Source of the DNA: DASRDZ01 sp035569495 | GTDB taxonomy: Bacteria > Chloroflexota > Dormibacteria > Aeolococcales > Aeolococcaceae | DNA length: 64,000 nucleotides | Direction of reading: 5' to 3' | NCBI GenBank assembly: GCA_035569495.1 | Contig: DATMMX010000028.1 | Location: 1-64,000, forward strand | Shown here: positions 34,925 to 46,250 of the stretch, piece by piece | How positions within the stretch are numbered: the first letter of the stretch is position 1 | Layout: each line of letters starts with the position of its first letter | Program-made: the position numbers and the translations under genes | Notes under the pieces: model-generated | What the model saw: the letters and a program-made list of their open reading frames with translations, nothing else | Database searches by the model: none | What the model was told of the DNA's origin: nothing

Positions 34925-35010
34925 AACCGGCCGGCGCCACCGGGTAGACAGTCCGGCGGCCCCGGTCTACAGTTCGCCCACTTGCACAACCGTGCTTGGG
35001 GGAAAGCGCA

Positions 35011-36411
35011 GTGGCTCAGGTGCTCGGCTACGACATCGACTCCTTCCGTACGGCCTTCGGCGGAACCGTGCTCACCGAGGCGGACGAGGGGTACGACGCC
35101 GCCCGCTCGCTCTGGAACGGCGCCATCGACAAACGCCCGGCGGTGATCGCCCGCTGTGCGAGCGCACAGCAGGTGGCGGCGGCGATCTCCTTCGCGCGAG
35201 CCAACGACCTGGAAATCTCCGTTCGCGGCGGCGGCCACAACTTCGCCGGCTTCGCCGCCGCCGACCGCGGCCTGATGATCGACCTGTCGCCGATGCGCGC
35301 CGTGCGCGTCGATCCGGCGACGCGCCGCGCGGTCTGCGGCGGCGGCGCCACATGGGGCGACCTCGACGCCGCCACCCAGGAGCACGGCCTGGCCGTCACT
35401 GGCGGCTTCATCAGCCACACCGGCGTCGGCGGCCTCACGCTGGGCGGCGGCATCGGGTGGCTGACCCGCGCGATCGGCCTGAGCTGCGACAACCTGGCCG
35501 GCGCCGAGCTGGTCACCGCCGATGGGCGGGTGGTTCGTGCCGATGCTGACAACAACCCGGAGCTGTACTGGGCGCTGCGCGGCGGCGGCGGCAACTTCGG
35601 CGTGGTGACGGCCTTCGAGTTCGCCCTCCACCCGGCCGGCCCGATGGCCAACATCGGCCTGTTCTTCTGGGGCGCCGATCGCGGCGCCGAAGCGCTGTCC
35701 TTCTGCCGCGAGTACGTGCGCACGTTGCCCGAGAACTGCGGCGTGCTGATCGCGGGGATGAGCGCGCCGCCGGCGCCCTTCGTGCCCGAGGAGCATCACT
35801 TCGCGCCGGGCTACGCGCTGGTGGTGGTCGGCTTCGGCTCGACGGAGGAGCACGCGGCGGTGGTGGCGCCGATCCGCGAGGGCATGCCGCCGCTGTTCGA
35901 GATGGTCTCGCCGATCCCGTACACCGTCCTGCAGACGATGTTCGACGCGGGCAACCCCTGGGGAACGCTCGCCTACGAGAAGGCGCTGCATCTCGAAGAG
36001 CTGACCGACGCCGCCATCGCGGTGATCGCCGAGCACTTCCCGCGGCGCCAGTCGCCGTTGTCGTTCGTGCCCATCTTCCTGGTCGACGGCGCCTACTCCC
36101 GCGTCGCCGACGACGCCACCGCCTACAGCGGCCTGCGCTCGACGCGCTACGTGGTCAACGTCGCCGCGGTGTGTCCGGGGCCCGAGCTGTACGAGGCAGA
36201 CCGGCCGTGGGTGCGCAACTTCTGGGACGCGCTGCGGCCGCACGCGGTGGGCTCAGGCAGCTACGTCAACTTCATGTCGGAATACGAGGAGGACCGGGTG
36301 CGCGCCGCCTACGGAGAGGCGAAGTACCAGCGGCTGGCGCGGGTCAAGGCGGAGTGGGACCCGGAGAACCTCTTCCACCTCAACGCCAACATCAAGCCGG
36401 CGGGAGGCTGA
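35011..36411 (+). CDS. FAD-linked oxidoreductase, berberine-bridge-enzyme-like
   Basis: A 466-residue flavoprotein of the FAD_binding_4/BBE class. The FAD domain has VRGGGHNFAGFA (His for covalent 8-alpha attachment), GGFISHTGVGGLTLGGGIGWL and GLSCDNLAGAELVTADG, where the Cys could be a second covalent link. The C-terminal BBE segment ends YQRLARVKAEWDPENLFHLNANI. Family members oxidise alcohols, sugars or alkaloid-like substrates using O2. GTG at 35011 is chosen because GGGGGA lies 7-8 nt upstream. It is monocistronic and convergent with the secreted HEYAE protein. Confidence 0.88.
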   Translation: MAQVLGYDIDSFRTAFGGTVLTEADEGYDAARSLWNGAIDKRPAVIARCASAQQVAAAISFARANDLEISVRGGGHNFAGFAAADRGLMIDLSPMRAVRVDPATRRAVCGGGATWGDLDAATQEHGLAVTGGFISHTGVGGLTLGGGIGWLTRAIGLSCDNLAGAELVTADGRVVRADADNNPELYWALRGGGGNFGVVTAFEFALHPAGPMANIGLFFWGADRGAEALSFCREYVRTLPENCGVLIAGMSAPPAPFVPEEHHFAPGYALVVVGFGSTEEHAAVVAPIREGMPPLFEMVSPIPYTVLQTMFDAGNPWGTLAYEKALHLEELTDAAIAVIAEHFPRRQSPLSFVPIFLVDGAYSRVADDATAYSGLRSTRYVVNVAAVCPGPELYEADRPWVRNFWDALRPHAVGSGSYVNFMSEYEEDRVRAAYGEAKYQRLARVKAEWDPENLFHLNANIKPAGG

Positions 36412-36438
36412 ACGCCTCCCACCGGCCTGTGGCTCTGG

Positions 36439-37452
36439 CTAGTGCTGGTTGGACGCTGACGCGTAGAAGGTCACGCAGCCGCCCGCGCCGCTGTTGGCGT
36501 TGTTGCTCCACAGCGACTGCACGGCGTAGCTGCTGCCGCCCAGGCTGACATCGGTGGAGGCACCGGGACCGGTGCCGATCCAGGCGCACTTGTCGCCGGT
36601 CTCGGCGCCCGAGGTGTCGGTCCAGCCGAAGTTGCTGTTGGCGCCCACGCCCGGGTCCGTGAGCGACTCGGCGTACTCGTGGCCGCCGACGATGCTGACG
36701 CCGTCGAGATTGCCGGCGCTGCCCCCGTTGACGAAGTTCTGGCCGCAACCGGAGCCGGCGTCGGTGATGTACGGGAAGTCGGTGTAGGAGAAGCCGCCGT
36801 CGGCGGTTGACCAGCCGTGGTACGCGCACCACGAGGTCGCGAAGCCGCTGGTCGAATTGCCGTGCGGCGTGTCGACGATGTACTGCGTCGACGCGTTGGC
36901 GGCGGTGGTAGTGTTGCCGAAGTGCGCCGCGGCGCGGGCCGCCTCGGCCTGGATGGCGGCGTCGTCAGGGCTGCTGGGCACCGCGTTGGTGTTGTCGGTC
37001 CAGGTGCCCTTGAGCACGCCGGCGGGGTTGCCGACGAAGGGTCCGCTGGTGCACCCGGTGCCGGCGAGGTTGACCCCGGAGCCCATGCAGTACTGCGTCT
37101 GGCTGGCCGGGAATGTGGTGCCACCGAGTGCGTTGAAGAAGTTCTGCTGGTAGGTCGCCTGGCCGGACGGGTCGACGCCGTTCCAGCCCCAGAACACGAT
37201 GTACACGGCGGGATTGGCCTGGATGGTGCCGCCGCCGTAGGTCATCGGCGTGCCGAAGCCGTTGCAGGTGGTCGAGATCACCAGGCAGTCGGCATGCTGC
37301 TGCAGGGTGGGCAGGACGTGGATGTGGGGCAGCGACCGCACCGCGGCGGTCGACGCCGCGCCGCCGACGGGCGCTGTGGCGACGCCGAGGGCCACGGTGC
37401 CGCCGAGCACGATCGCGCTCGACCGCACGGATGCGAGCTTCCAGAGCCTCAT
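36439..37452 (-). CDS. secreted HEYAE-motif protein, EXORDIUM/PHI-1-like
   Basis: A 337-residue secreted protein. A signal peptide (to about residue 32), PMTYGGGTIQANPAVYIVFWGW, then SIVGGHEYAESLTDPG and a downstream GWTDTSGAETGDKCAW. The HExAE...D...GDKC pattern recalls the C-terminal half of plant EXORDIUM/PHI-1 proteins and their bacterial relatives. It might be a metal site, but the full HExxH zincin motif is absent. Six or more cysteines suggest disulfides. A GGAGG ribosome binding site precedes the ATG. No partner genes are evident. Confidence 0.7.
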   Translation of the reverse strand: MRLWKLASVRSSAIVLGGTVALGVATAPVGGAASTAAVRSLPHIHVLPTLQQHADCLVISTTCNGFGTPMTYGGGTIQANPAVYIVFWGWNGVDPSGQATYQQNFFNALGGTTFPASQTQYCMGSGVNLAGTGCTSGPFVGNPAGVLKGTWTDNTNAVPSSPDDAAIQAEAARAAAHFGNTTTAANASTQYIVDTPHGNSTSGFATSWCAYHGWSTADGGFSYTDFPYITDAGSGCGQNFVNGGSAGNLDGVSIVGGHEYAESLTDPGVGANSNFGWTDTSGAETGDKCAWIGTGPGASTDVSLGGSSYAVQSLWSNNANSGAGGCVTFYASASNQH

Positions 37453-37606
37453 GAAGACCTTCCTCCTTGGATCGGGTGCACGTGGGAGCCGCGATCCTCT
37501 CTCAGGTTCACCGTCCCATCAAGCACAGACGCGCGAGACGCCCGATCTTCACACCTTACGGCGCACGTACCCGCGAACGCATGCGCCGTTGGTGGTCGTT
37601 CTGAGC

Positions 37607-38617
37607 CTATTCGTCGCCCTGGTAGTCGATGCTGACGCGCACCTGCGTGCCGTGTCCGGGCACCGAGGTGATGTCGAGTACGCCGTGCTCCAGCCCGGCA
37701 CGTTCACGCATCGAAACCAGCCCGAGGTGCTTGGTCCGCTCGGCGCGCGCTTGCGCCGCGGCGACGTCGAAGCCCGCGCCGTTGTCGCGCACGCTGGCGA
37801 CCACGCGCTGCGGACCGATCATCACGGTGACGTCGATGGCGTCGCCGCCGGAGTGCTTGCGCGCGTTGGTCATCGCCTCCTGGACGATGCGGAACAGCGC
37901 GGCCTCCAGGTCGCGCGGCAGGCGGCGCTCGGCGCCGACGATGTTGAGCCGGGTGCGCATCCCGCTGCGCTGCTCGAAGTCGACGATGAACTTGCGCAGC
38001 GTGGGCACCAGGCCGAGGTCGTTGAGGGTCATGGGGCGCAGGTCGAAGATCAGCTTGCGCGTCTCGTCCAGGGCCACGCGCACGGTCGCCTTGAAGTCGG
38101 CCAGCTCGCTCATCGCCATCTCGCGGTTGACGTCGAAGACGCGCTCCACGATCTCCGCCTTGAGGACAAGGTTGGCCAGAAGTTGGGCGGGACCGTCGTG
38201 CATGTCGCGGGCGATGCGCATGCGCTCGTCCTCGACGATCTGGAAGAGGTCGCGCGAGTGGACCGCACCGTGGCCGCCGGCCGCGCCGTCATGCGGCGGA
38301 ATCGCGTGGGCTGCGACAAGGCCGGTGAGGGCCCGCTCGCAGTCCTCGGCGGCGGCGCCGGCGTCGTAGGCGCGCTGCTCGGCGGCGGCGAGGCGGGCGC
38401 GCAGCGTCTCCATGGCGCGGGTGCCCGAGGGGCTGACCAGCGAACCGGCGCGCTCCCATTCGGTGAGCTGGGCGACCAGGGCGGCGCGCTCGGCCTCGGC
38501 GGCGGCCATCACGTTGCGGTGATGGGTGCGCGCCTGCTCCAGGTCGGCGATGCAGCGGGCCACGGCGGCGCGCAGGCTGCCGCCGGCGGCAGGCTCGACG
38601 GTCCCGGTGGCACTCAC
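37607..38617 (-). CDS. DegS-like soluble sensor histidine kinase
   Basis: A 336-residue kinase of the NarL/DegS type with no TM helix. A coiled-coil N-terminal region (about residues 15-105) is followed by HisKA_3 with ARDMHDGPAQLLANL (phospho-His) and the HATPase domain with FRIVQEAMTNARKHS (N box) and VRDNGAGFD. No response regulator lies next to it, so the partner is elsewhere. GTG at 38617 is preceded by TATCGT at 38632-38627, 9 nt upstream. Confidence 0.9.
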   Translation of the reverse strand: MSATGTVEPAAGGSLRAAVARCIADLEQARTHHRNVMAAAEAERAALVAQLTEWERAGSLVSPSGTRAMETLRARLAAAEQRAYDAGAAAEDCERALTGLVAAHAIPPHDGAAGGHGAVHSRDLFQIVEDERMRIARDMHDGPAQLLANLVLKAEIVERVFDVNREMAMSELADFKATVRVALDETRKLIFDLRPMTLNDLGLVPTLRKFIVDFEQRSGMRTRLNIVGAERRLPRDLEAALFRIVQEAMTNARKHSGGDAIDVTVMIGPQRVVASVRDNGAGFDVAAAQARAERTKHLGLVSMRERAGLEHGVLDITSVPGHGTQVRVSIDYQGDE

Positions 38618-38698
38618 AACAGAGCCACGATAGCCGCGTTACCGCGCGGCCGCGGTCACGTCACGCCGCCACCCGGTAACGCCGCCGCAACAGCCGTG

Positions 38699-40225
38699 CT
38701 AGCCGAGTACGACGTCGTAGAAGAACCGCTCCTCGCGCGGCACTCCCTGATCGACGTGGATGTGCTTGACCTCGGTGTACTCCAGCAGCCCGTACGTCCC
38801 CAGCTCGCGCCCGATCCCGCTCTGCTTGTACCCCCCGAACGGCGCCAGCGAGTTGATCAGGTGCCAGTCGTTGATCCACACCGTCCCGGTGCGCAGCGCC
38901 TTGGCCATCTCGATCGCGCGCCGCGTGTTCCGCGACCACACCCCCCCGGCCAGGCCGTAGATCGTGTTGTTGGCGCGCGAGATGACATCGAGATCGTCGC
39001 TCCAGCGCTGCACCACCAGCACCGGCCCGAAGATCTCCTCCTGCGCCGCGCGGCTGGTGTTGTCCACGTCGGCGAAGATCGTCGGCGCGATGTAGTACCC
39101 CTTCTCACCCACACCCTCCGCGCGGCCACCCCCGCAGAGCAGCGTGGCCCCCTCCGCCTTGGCCTGCTCGATGGCCCGCAGGATCGAGTCGTACTGCTGG
39201 CGGTTGACCACCGGCCCCACCTGGGTGTCGAAGTCGAGGGCGTCGCCAACGCGCAGCGCCCTGGCCCTGCTGACCAGCTGGTCCATGAACTCGTCGTAGA
39301 TCTTCTCGTGGACGAACAGCCGGGTGCCCGACTCGCACACCTGCCCCTGGTGGAAGAAGGTGCCGAACAGCGCGCCGTCGACGGCGATGTCAAGGTCGGC
39401 GTCGTCGCAGACGATGTTGGCCGACTTGCCGCCCAGCTCCAGGGTGACCTTCTTGATGGTGTCGGCGGCGGACTTCATGATCTCGCGGCCGGTGCGGGTC
39501 GAGCCGGTGAAGGCGACCTTGTCGACGTCAGGATGGGCCACCATGCGCGCGCCCACCTCGCGCCCCTGGCCGGTGACCACGTTGAGCACGCCCTTGGGCA
39601 GCAGGCCGGTCTCGTCGATGGCCTTGACGAAGTCGAGCGCGCTGAGCGGGGTGAAGGGCGAGGGCTTGAGGACGACGCTGTTGCCCATCGCCAGCGCCGG
39701 CGCGATCTTCCAGACCGCCATCATCAGCGGGAAGTTCCAGGGCACGATGCCGGCGCAGACGCCGATCGCCTCGCGCTGCACGAAGTTCCACGACACCGCG
39801 GGGGTGTCGACCCAGGGCAGCGGCTCGTACCAGGGGATCTGCAGCGCCTGCTCGGCGAGGTGGCGGAAGTGCTCGATGGCCAGCGGCACGTCGACCACCG
39901 AGGTCTTGCGGATGATGGCGCCGGCCTGCTGCGACTCGGTCATCGCCCAGTCGGACGAGTGGTCCGCGAGGTGGCGGGCGATCTCGTACATGATCTGGGT
40001 GCGCTGCTGCTGCGTCTTGTTGCGCCACTCGCCCTTGTCGAAGCTGCGCCGGGCGGCGGCGACGGCGCGGTCGGCGTCGGCCTCGGCCCCGGCGGGGACG
40101 CGGGCGATGACCTCCTCGTTGGAGGGGTTGACGACCTCATAGGTCTCGCCGGAGGCGGCGTCCGTCCATTCGCCGTCGATGTACTGCTTGTACGTGACGA
40201 CCTGCGGCTCGACGATCGTGGCCAC
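38699..40225 (-). CDS. aldehyde dehydrogenase
   Basis: A 508-residue NAD(P)-dependent ALDH that oxidises an aldehyde to the acid. Visible are VPWNFPLMMA (cofactor loop), TGSTRTGREI, the general-base Glu in LELGGKSANIV, the nucleophile Cys in GQVCESGTRLF and EIFGPVLVV. Length and motif order match betaine/aminobutyraldehyde-type ALDHs; the true substrate is unknown. GTG at 40225 is supported by GGAGGG seven bases upstream, better than the TTG at 40240. It has no co-oriented neighbour close by. Confidence 0.92.
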   Translation of the reverse strand: MATIVEPQVVTYKQYIDGEWTDAASGETYEVVNPSNEEVIARVPAGAEADADRAVAAARRSFDKGEWRNKTQQQRTQIMYEIARHLADHSSDWAMTESQQAGAIIRKTSVVDVPLAIEHFRHLAEQALQIPWYEPLPWVDTPAVSWNFVQREAIGVCAGIVPWNFPLMMAVWKIAPALAMGNSVVLKPSPFTPLSALDFVKAIDETGLLPKGVLNVVTGQGREVGARMVAHPDVDKVAFTGSTRTGREIMKSAADTIKKVTLELGGKSANIVCDDADLDIAVDGALFGTFFHQGQVCESGTRLFVHEKIYDEFMDQLVSRARALRVGDALDFDTQVGPVVNRQQYDSILRAIEQAKAEGATLLCGGGRAEGVGEKGYYIAPTIFADVDNTSRAAQEEIFGPVLVVQRWSDDLDVISRANNTIYGLAGGVWSRNTRRAIEMAKALRTGTVWINDWHLINSLAPFGGYKQSGIGRELGTYGLLEYTEVKHIHVDQGVPREERFFYDVVLG

Positions 40226-40481
40226 GACCAAACCCTCCAACTTGGGGTGACTGACGTGTCAATTATGCCGCGGGCCGGTTGAGAAACGGATGTTCGCCAC
40301 CGATATGACGGAAGCGCGATGGCTCTCCCGGGCGGGTTCACGGCCCTTTACAGCCGTTGCTGACTGGGAACCGAGAATTGCCCGGATCGGCATGGGTTTG
40401 GGTGTCGCCATCCGTACGATCCGGGCATACATTGCTGTCACGCGGCGCCACCGCCGTGACACGGAGAGTGAGGAGAACCTG

Positions 40482-40667
40482 GTGATCGGTCTGTATCAGC
40501 GCCTGGTGACGGGCCTTCGCAGCGCGTACGCCAACGAGGAGGGGCAGGGGCTGACCGAGTACGGGCTCATCCTCGTGCTCATCGCCATCGTCGTCATCCT
40601 GATGCTCGGTGTCCTGGGGCACCAGGTCGGCAACCAGTACAACAGCGTTCAGCACAGCCTTCCCTAG
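40482..40667 (+). CDS. Flp/Fap-type class IVb pilin
   Basis: A 61-residue prepilin. A short basic leader leads to NEEGQGLTEYGLILVLIAIVVI, with the Glu-Tyr pair and the hydrophobic helix of Flp pilins; the prepilin peptidase site is expected near the GQG. The C-terminal helix ends QYNSVQHSLP. GTG at 40482 has GGAG upstream, and a longer frame upstream lacks homology. There are no tad/rcp/cpa genes in the window, so secretion must depend on a locus elsewhere. The 256-bp upstream gap holds no other ORF I can support. Confidence 0.85.
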   Translation: MIGLYQRLVTGLRSAYANEEGQGLTEYGLILVLIAIVVILMLGVLGHQVGNQYNSVQHSLP

Positions 40668-40679
40668 CGGGGCAGGGCT

Positions 40680-41630
40680 TCAGCGCAGCACTGCGCGAAG
40701 CACCGCGTAGGCGACGGCGAGCGCGACCAGCGTCGCGCCCGCCGCCCGCCCCACGCGGCCGCGCGCCAGGAACGCCGTGGCGATCCATGACGCGCCGACC
40801 AGGAAGGGGTAGTCGACCAGTCGAGTGAGTCGCGGCACGCGCACCGGCGTGGCCAGCGCGATCAGCCCCAGGTTGAAGAGCGCGAACCACAGCAGCGTGC
40901 CGATGACGTTGCCGGCACTCACGTCGTGCCGCCCAGCGCGCGCGGGGACCACCTGGCGGATCACCTCGTCGGCCTCGACCACCGCCGGGGTCAGCACCAT
41001 GCCGACGAATCCGGCCGCCAGTCCCGCGTCGCCGATCAGCCGCGTCGCGCCGGATGCGACCAGCTCGCCGCCCGCGGTGATGACGCCGATGCCGAGCAGG
41101 GTGAGCAGCACCGCGCGCAGCACCGTCGGTGGCCTCTCCGTCGCCTCCTCGACCTCGTCGCCGTCCATGAAGGGATGGTCGCGTGAGACGCGCACCACGA
41201 CGCCCATGGCGACGACGAACGCGACCAGCAGCACCGCGCCGGTCCAGCGCGGCGTCGCGTCGCCGAACGCGATCGGCAGCCCCGCCAGCACGGGCGTGAT
41301 GGCAAACACGACCAGCACACCGCGCGGCAGTCGCGCGCGCAGCGGCACGATCAGCGCGCCCAGTCCCAGCGCCGCGCAGACCAGGAAGATGCCGCCGCCG
41401 AACACGCTGCCGAGGGCGACCTCGGCGGCGCCGCGACCACCCGCGGCCAGTCCCACGGCGACGTTCTCGGCTTCGAGGCCGCTGAGCACCGCGCTGATCG
41501 CGAACGGCGCGACGCGCACCAGGGTGGCGACGCCGACCAGCCCGTGCAGCAGCCGCTCGGTCGCCCACACCACCAGGGCCACGCCGCCGAGGAAGAGGGC
41601 GACGGCGGAGAGGACGGCGCTGGCGATCAT
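40680..41630 (-). CDS. cation/Ca2+ exchanger, CaCA family
   Basis: A 316-residue membrane protein with about ten helices and the two alpha-repeats of CaCA antiporters. Repeat 1: APFAISAVLSGLEAENVAVG and ALGSVFGGGIFL. Repeat 2: VGMVLTPAVVEADEVIRQ and SAGNVIGTLLWFALFNL. A cytosolic acidic linker (DHPFMDGDEVEEATE) lies between the halves. It probably exchanges Na+ or H+ for Ca2+ or another divalent cation. The usual NxxG in the repeats is only partly kept, so the ion is uncertain. TAGCAT at 41648-41643 may be its -10. Confidence 0.8.
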   Translation of the reverse strand: MIASAVLSAVALFLGGVALVVWATERLLHGLVGVATLVRVAPFAISAVLSGLEAENVAVGLAAGGRGAAEVALGSVFGGGIFLVCAALGLGALIVPLRARLPRGVLVVFAITPVLAGLPIAFGDATPRWTGAVLLVAFVVAMGVVVRVSRDHPFMDGDEVEEATERPPTVLRAVLLTLLGIGVITAGGELVASGATRLIGDAGLAAGFVGMVLTPAVVEADEVIRQVVPARAGRHDVSAGNVIGTLLWFALFNLGLIALATPVRVPRLTRLVDYPFLVGASWIATAFLARGRVGRAAGATLVALAVAYAVLRAVLR

Positions 41631-41744
41631 GGGTCGAGCGCGATGCTATCGCCCGCGGGTGCCGCTGCGGGGCTGTCGCGCTGCCGCTGCGAAGGCGTGA
41701 CACCGCGTCGCCCGCGCCCGCCACGCACCTAGCATGCGCCGGTC

Positions 41745-43241
41745 ATGAGCGAGGCCAGAGGCGGGTCGCCCGCGTCGCCCGATTCCCCGGACCAGCTCCG
41801 TGCCAAGCTGCAAGGGCTCGAACGAATGCGAGTCGCGGGACTGCTCGGCGAGGGGCAGTACCAGGCCACCAAGGCGCGCCTGGAGGCGCAGCTCGACACG
41901 GTGCAAACCACCGCTCCGGCGGCCGATCTCCCGCCGCTGACGACCGCGTCGCCGCAGCAGCCGGCGTTCGCCACCTATCAGGCCTACGGCACCGCGGCGC
42001 CCTATGCGCCGCAGCCGCCACCCCCGCCCGCCGCTCCCGAGTGGGCGCCGCCGGCCGCGCAGCCGTGGCAGCAGCCGCAGCCCGGCGGCGGCCGCCGCAC
42101 CACCCTGATCGCCACCGGCCTCACCATCGCCCTGCTCGCCGCGGCATTCGCCGGTGTCGCCGTGGTCACGCGCTCGAACCCGCCCAACACGCTGGCCGGC
42201 ACCGCGGCGAACACGCCGGTGCCCACCGCGACGCCGACGCCCGACGCCGCCGCCGCACTGGCCTCGCTGCGCACCGCGCCCGCGCCCAAGGACGGCTCGG
42301 TGGTGATCACCCACGACCAGGCCGACAAGCTGGTGCGCGCCTTCTGGCCGGTGCGCGAAGCCGGCCTCAGCCATCGCAACCCCGACACCATCCGCGCCAT
42401 CGAGGACGGTCCCGCCCGGGAGTGGGACGTGATCGGCTGCACCATGGGCTGCCCGCCACCCAACGCACGCAGCATCAGGGACGTCCACCTGTTCGTGCCA
42501 CTTCAGACCAGATTTCCCGCGTCGTTCATGGCCCACGTGCTGACCACCGAGTACCACACCAGCGGCCCTCAGGTGGAGATCTTCGTCTTCACCCGGCAAT
42601 CGGCGACGGCGCCCTGGACGATCAGCTTCAACGCGTACTACAGCCAGGTCGACCACATCATCGAAGCGGCCACCGAGGATCCCAGCACCGGGCTGGAGGC
42701 CACGCCGCCCGTGGACCCGAGCCACGTTCCCAGCGCGCTGCCCGGCATGCTGGCCGCGTACTGGCAGCACTGGAAGGACACCGGCAGCGCGCCACCGAAC
42801 ACCCAGTTCGGCGACTCCTACTTCACCACCCAGATCGGCCAGGGCCTCTGGGCGACGCGCCAGGACGACCACACGCTCGGCCTCGACGAGCACGTCGCCT
42901 ACAGCGCCGACAACGCAGCGGACGGCATGTGGAGCTTCGCGGTGAGCACCAGCGGCGCCAACGCAACCCCGCTGCCCGGCCGCGTGCTCACCTGCGGCAC
43001 GGTGCGCTATCGCGCCGTGACCACGCCGCTCAAGGCGGGGGGCGCCGTGGTGCAGTCGGTCGACTTCGATCCCTTCGGCAACCTGCTCCGCCCCGGACGC
43101 TACAGCAGCGTGACCGAGTCCGGCCTGCACATGTCGTGCATCCTCACCGCGCCCGGCCGCCCCATCTTCGTGACCGGTGCCGCCGGCCAGCAGACCAAGG
43201 TGTTCGGCGTCTCCCTCGACGGGTCCGGCGCCAGCGCCTAG
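41745..43241 (+). CDS. membrane-anchored protein with SHOCT-like N-terminus, unknown function
   Basis: A 498-residue protein. It begins with a SHOCT-like helix (LERMRVAGLLGEGQYQATKARLEAQL, residues about 24-50) and a Pro/Gln-rich cytosolic linker. One TM helix (about residues 120-142) is followed by a large extracytoplasmic domain containing ITHDQADKLVRAFWPVREAGL and four or so Cys. I do not recognise that domain. Topology is N-in, C-out, as in sensor or cell-wall-associated proteins. TAGCAT at 41730-41735 ends 9 nt before the ATG. Confidence 0.65.
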   Translation: MSEARGGSPASPDSPDQLRAKLQGLERMRVAGLLGEGQYQATKARLEAQLDTVQTTAPAADLPPLTTASPQQPAFATYQAYGTAAPYAPQPPPPPAAPEWAPPAAQPWQQPQPGGGRRTTLIATGLTIALLAAAFAGVAVVTRSNPPNTLAGTAANTPVPTATPTPDAAAALASLRTAPAPKDGSVVITHDQADKLVRAFWPVREAGLSHRNPDTIRAIEDGPAREWDVIGCTMGCPPPNARSIRDVHLFVPLQTRFPASFMAHVLTTEYHTSGPQVEIFVFTRQSATAPWTISFNAYYSQVDHIIEAATEDPSTGLEATPPVDPSHVPSALPGMLAAYWQHWKDTGSAPPNTQFGDSYFTTQIGQGLWATRQDDHTLGLDEHVAYSADNAADGMWSFAVSTSGANATPLPGRVLTCGTVRYRAVTTPLKAGGAVVQSVDFDPFGNLLRPGRYSSVTESGLHMSCILTAPGRPIFVTGAAGQQTKVFGVSLDGSGASA

Positions 43242-43245
43242 CCAG

Positions 43246-43689
43246 CTAGTCGACGAACGGCCCGGCGTGCTCGTCGCGGGTGCGCCACCAGGGATCGGGC
43301 TGTCCCTGCCACTGCGGGTCACGATGCGCCGCCCGCACCACCGTCTTGATGTTGCCGCGCACGTTGTAGTCGCCGACCACCTCGCAGTAGCGCGGCTCCA
43401 GCAGCGTGACCAGGTCGTCGAGGATCGCCGTGACCACGTCTTCGTGGAACACGCCGCGGTTGCGAAAGCCGTTGATGTACAGCTTCAGCGACTTCAGCTC
43501 CACGCAGCGCGGCCCCGGCACGTAGCGCAGGTAGAGCGTGGCGAAGTCGGGGAAGCCGCTGATCGGGCAGAGGCAGGTGAACTCGGGAATGGTGAACTGC
43601 ACCGTGTAGTCGCGCTCGGGCGTGCGGTTGTCGAAGGCTTCGAGGGTGTTGTCGCGGATCATCCGCGTGCCGTGCGGCTCCTCGGTCAT
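43246..43689 (-). CDS. queF: 7-cyano-7-deazaguanine (preQ0) reductase, QueF
   Basis: A 147-residue unimodular (T-fold) QueF that reduces the nitrile of preQ0 to preQ1 with NADPH in queuosine synthesis. EFTCLCPISGFPDFA holds the thioimide-forming Cys (C41, in the CPxSGxPDF context), and ELKSLKLYINGFRNRGVFHE is the QueF signature with substrate-binding Glu and His. The start overlaps the yhhQ stop as ATGA. Third gene of the thiC-yhhQ-queF operon. No queC, queD or queE is visible, so preQ0 is probably imported. Confidence 0.94.
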   Translation of the reverse strand: MTEEPHGTRMIRDNTLEAFDNRTPERDYTVQFTIPEFTCLCPISGFPDFATLYLRYVPGPRCVELKSLKLYINGFRNRGVFHEDVVTAILDDLVTLLEPRYCEVVGDYNVRGNIKTVVRAAHRDPQWQGQPDPWWRTRDEHAGPFVD

Positions 43690-44386
43690 CGCGCCAGACC
43701 TCCAAGCGCCAGCGGGCTGAAGTTGGTCTCGTGGTCGTAGGCGTCGACGCCCTCGCGGCGCTTCAGCCAGGTGACCACCGCGTAGGTCAGCGGGGTGGCG
43801 ACGATCTCGTAGAGCACCTTGAGGATCCACTGGTCGCGGATCACCGTGCGCAGCACCGGGAAGGGCAGCACACCGGCGAAGGCGATCGTGATGAAGATGA
43901 CGGTGTCGAGGCCCTGCCCGACCAGCGTGGAGCCGATGGTGCGCAGCCACAGCATGCGTCCGCGCGTGGCGATCTTCAGCTTGGCGAGCACGAACGAGTT
44001 GAGGAACTCGCCGCACAGGTAGGCGATCAGCGACGCTGTGACGATGCGCGGCGTCATGCCCAGGATGCTCGAGTACGCGTCGCCGTTGGCATACGCGGGC
44101 GACGACGGGACCGCCACCGCGATGGCGATGAAGCAGACGGCGACGATGTTGGCGGCAAAGCCCGTCCAGATCACCATGCGCGCGGTGGCGTAGCCCCACA
44201 CCTCGGTGAGCACGTCGCCGAACAGATAGGCGAGCGGGAAGATGACGATCGCGGCCGGAACCGTGAAGGGACCGATCGCGGCCAGCTTGACCGCGATGAT
44301 GTTCGACGTCACCAAGGTGGCGACGAACAGGCCCGCCACCAGCAGGAGGCGGGGGCTGATGGCCCGTTGCGGGCGCGTCGAGTCGC

Positions 44387-44390
<4 letters not shown>
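43686..44390 (-). CDS. yhhQ: queuosine-precursor transporter, YhhQ/QPTR family
   Basis: A 234-residue inner-membrane protein with about six helices of the vitamin-transport ECF-S-like YhhQ family, which imports queuine, preQ1 or preQ0. Visible are TLVTSNIIAVKLAAIG, FPLAYLFGDVLTEVWGYATAR (the family signature with Asp/Glu), IAYLCGEFLNSFVLAKLK and GSTLVGQGLDTVIFI. GTG at 44390 overlaps the thiC stop (GTGA) and the stop overlaps the queF start (ATGA). The junctions imply strict co-translation, so salvage uptake and preQ0 reduction are tied together. Confidence 0.92.
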
Positions 44391-46165
<1,775 letters not shown>

Positions 46166-46250
46166 GGGCGGGCCTCCTGCGGGCGAGGGGCTCGCAGGCG
46201 CGCACGGGCGGCCGGAGACGCCGCGACGCGTCCGCCGTTCCCTGTGATCG

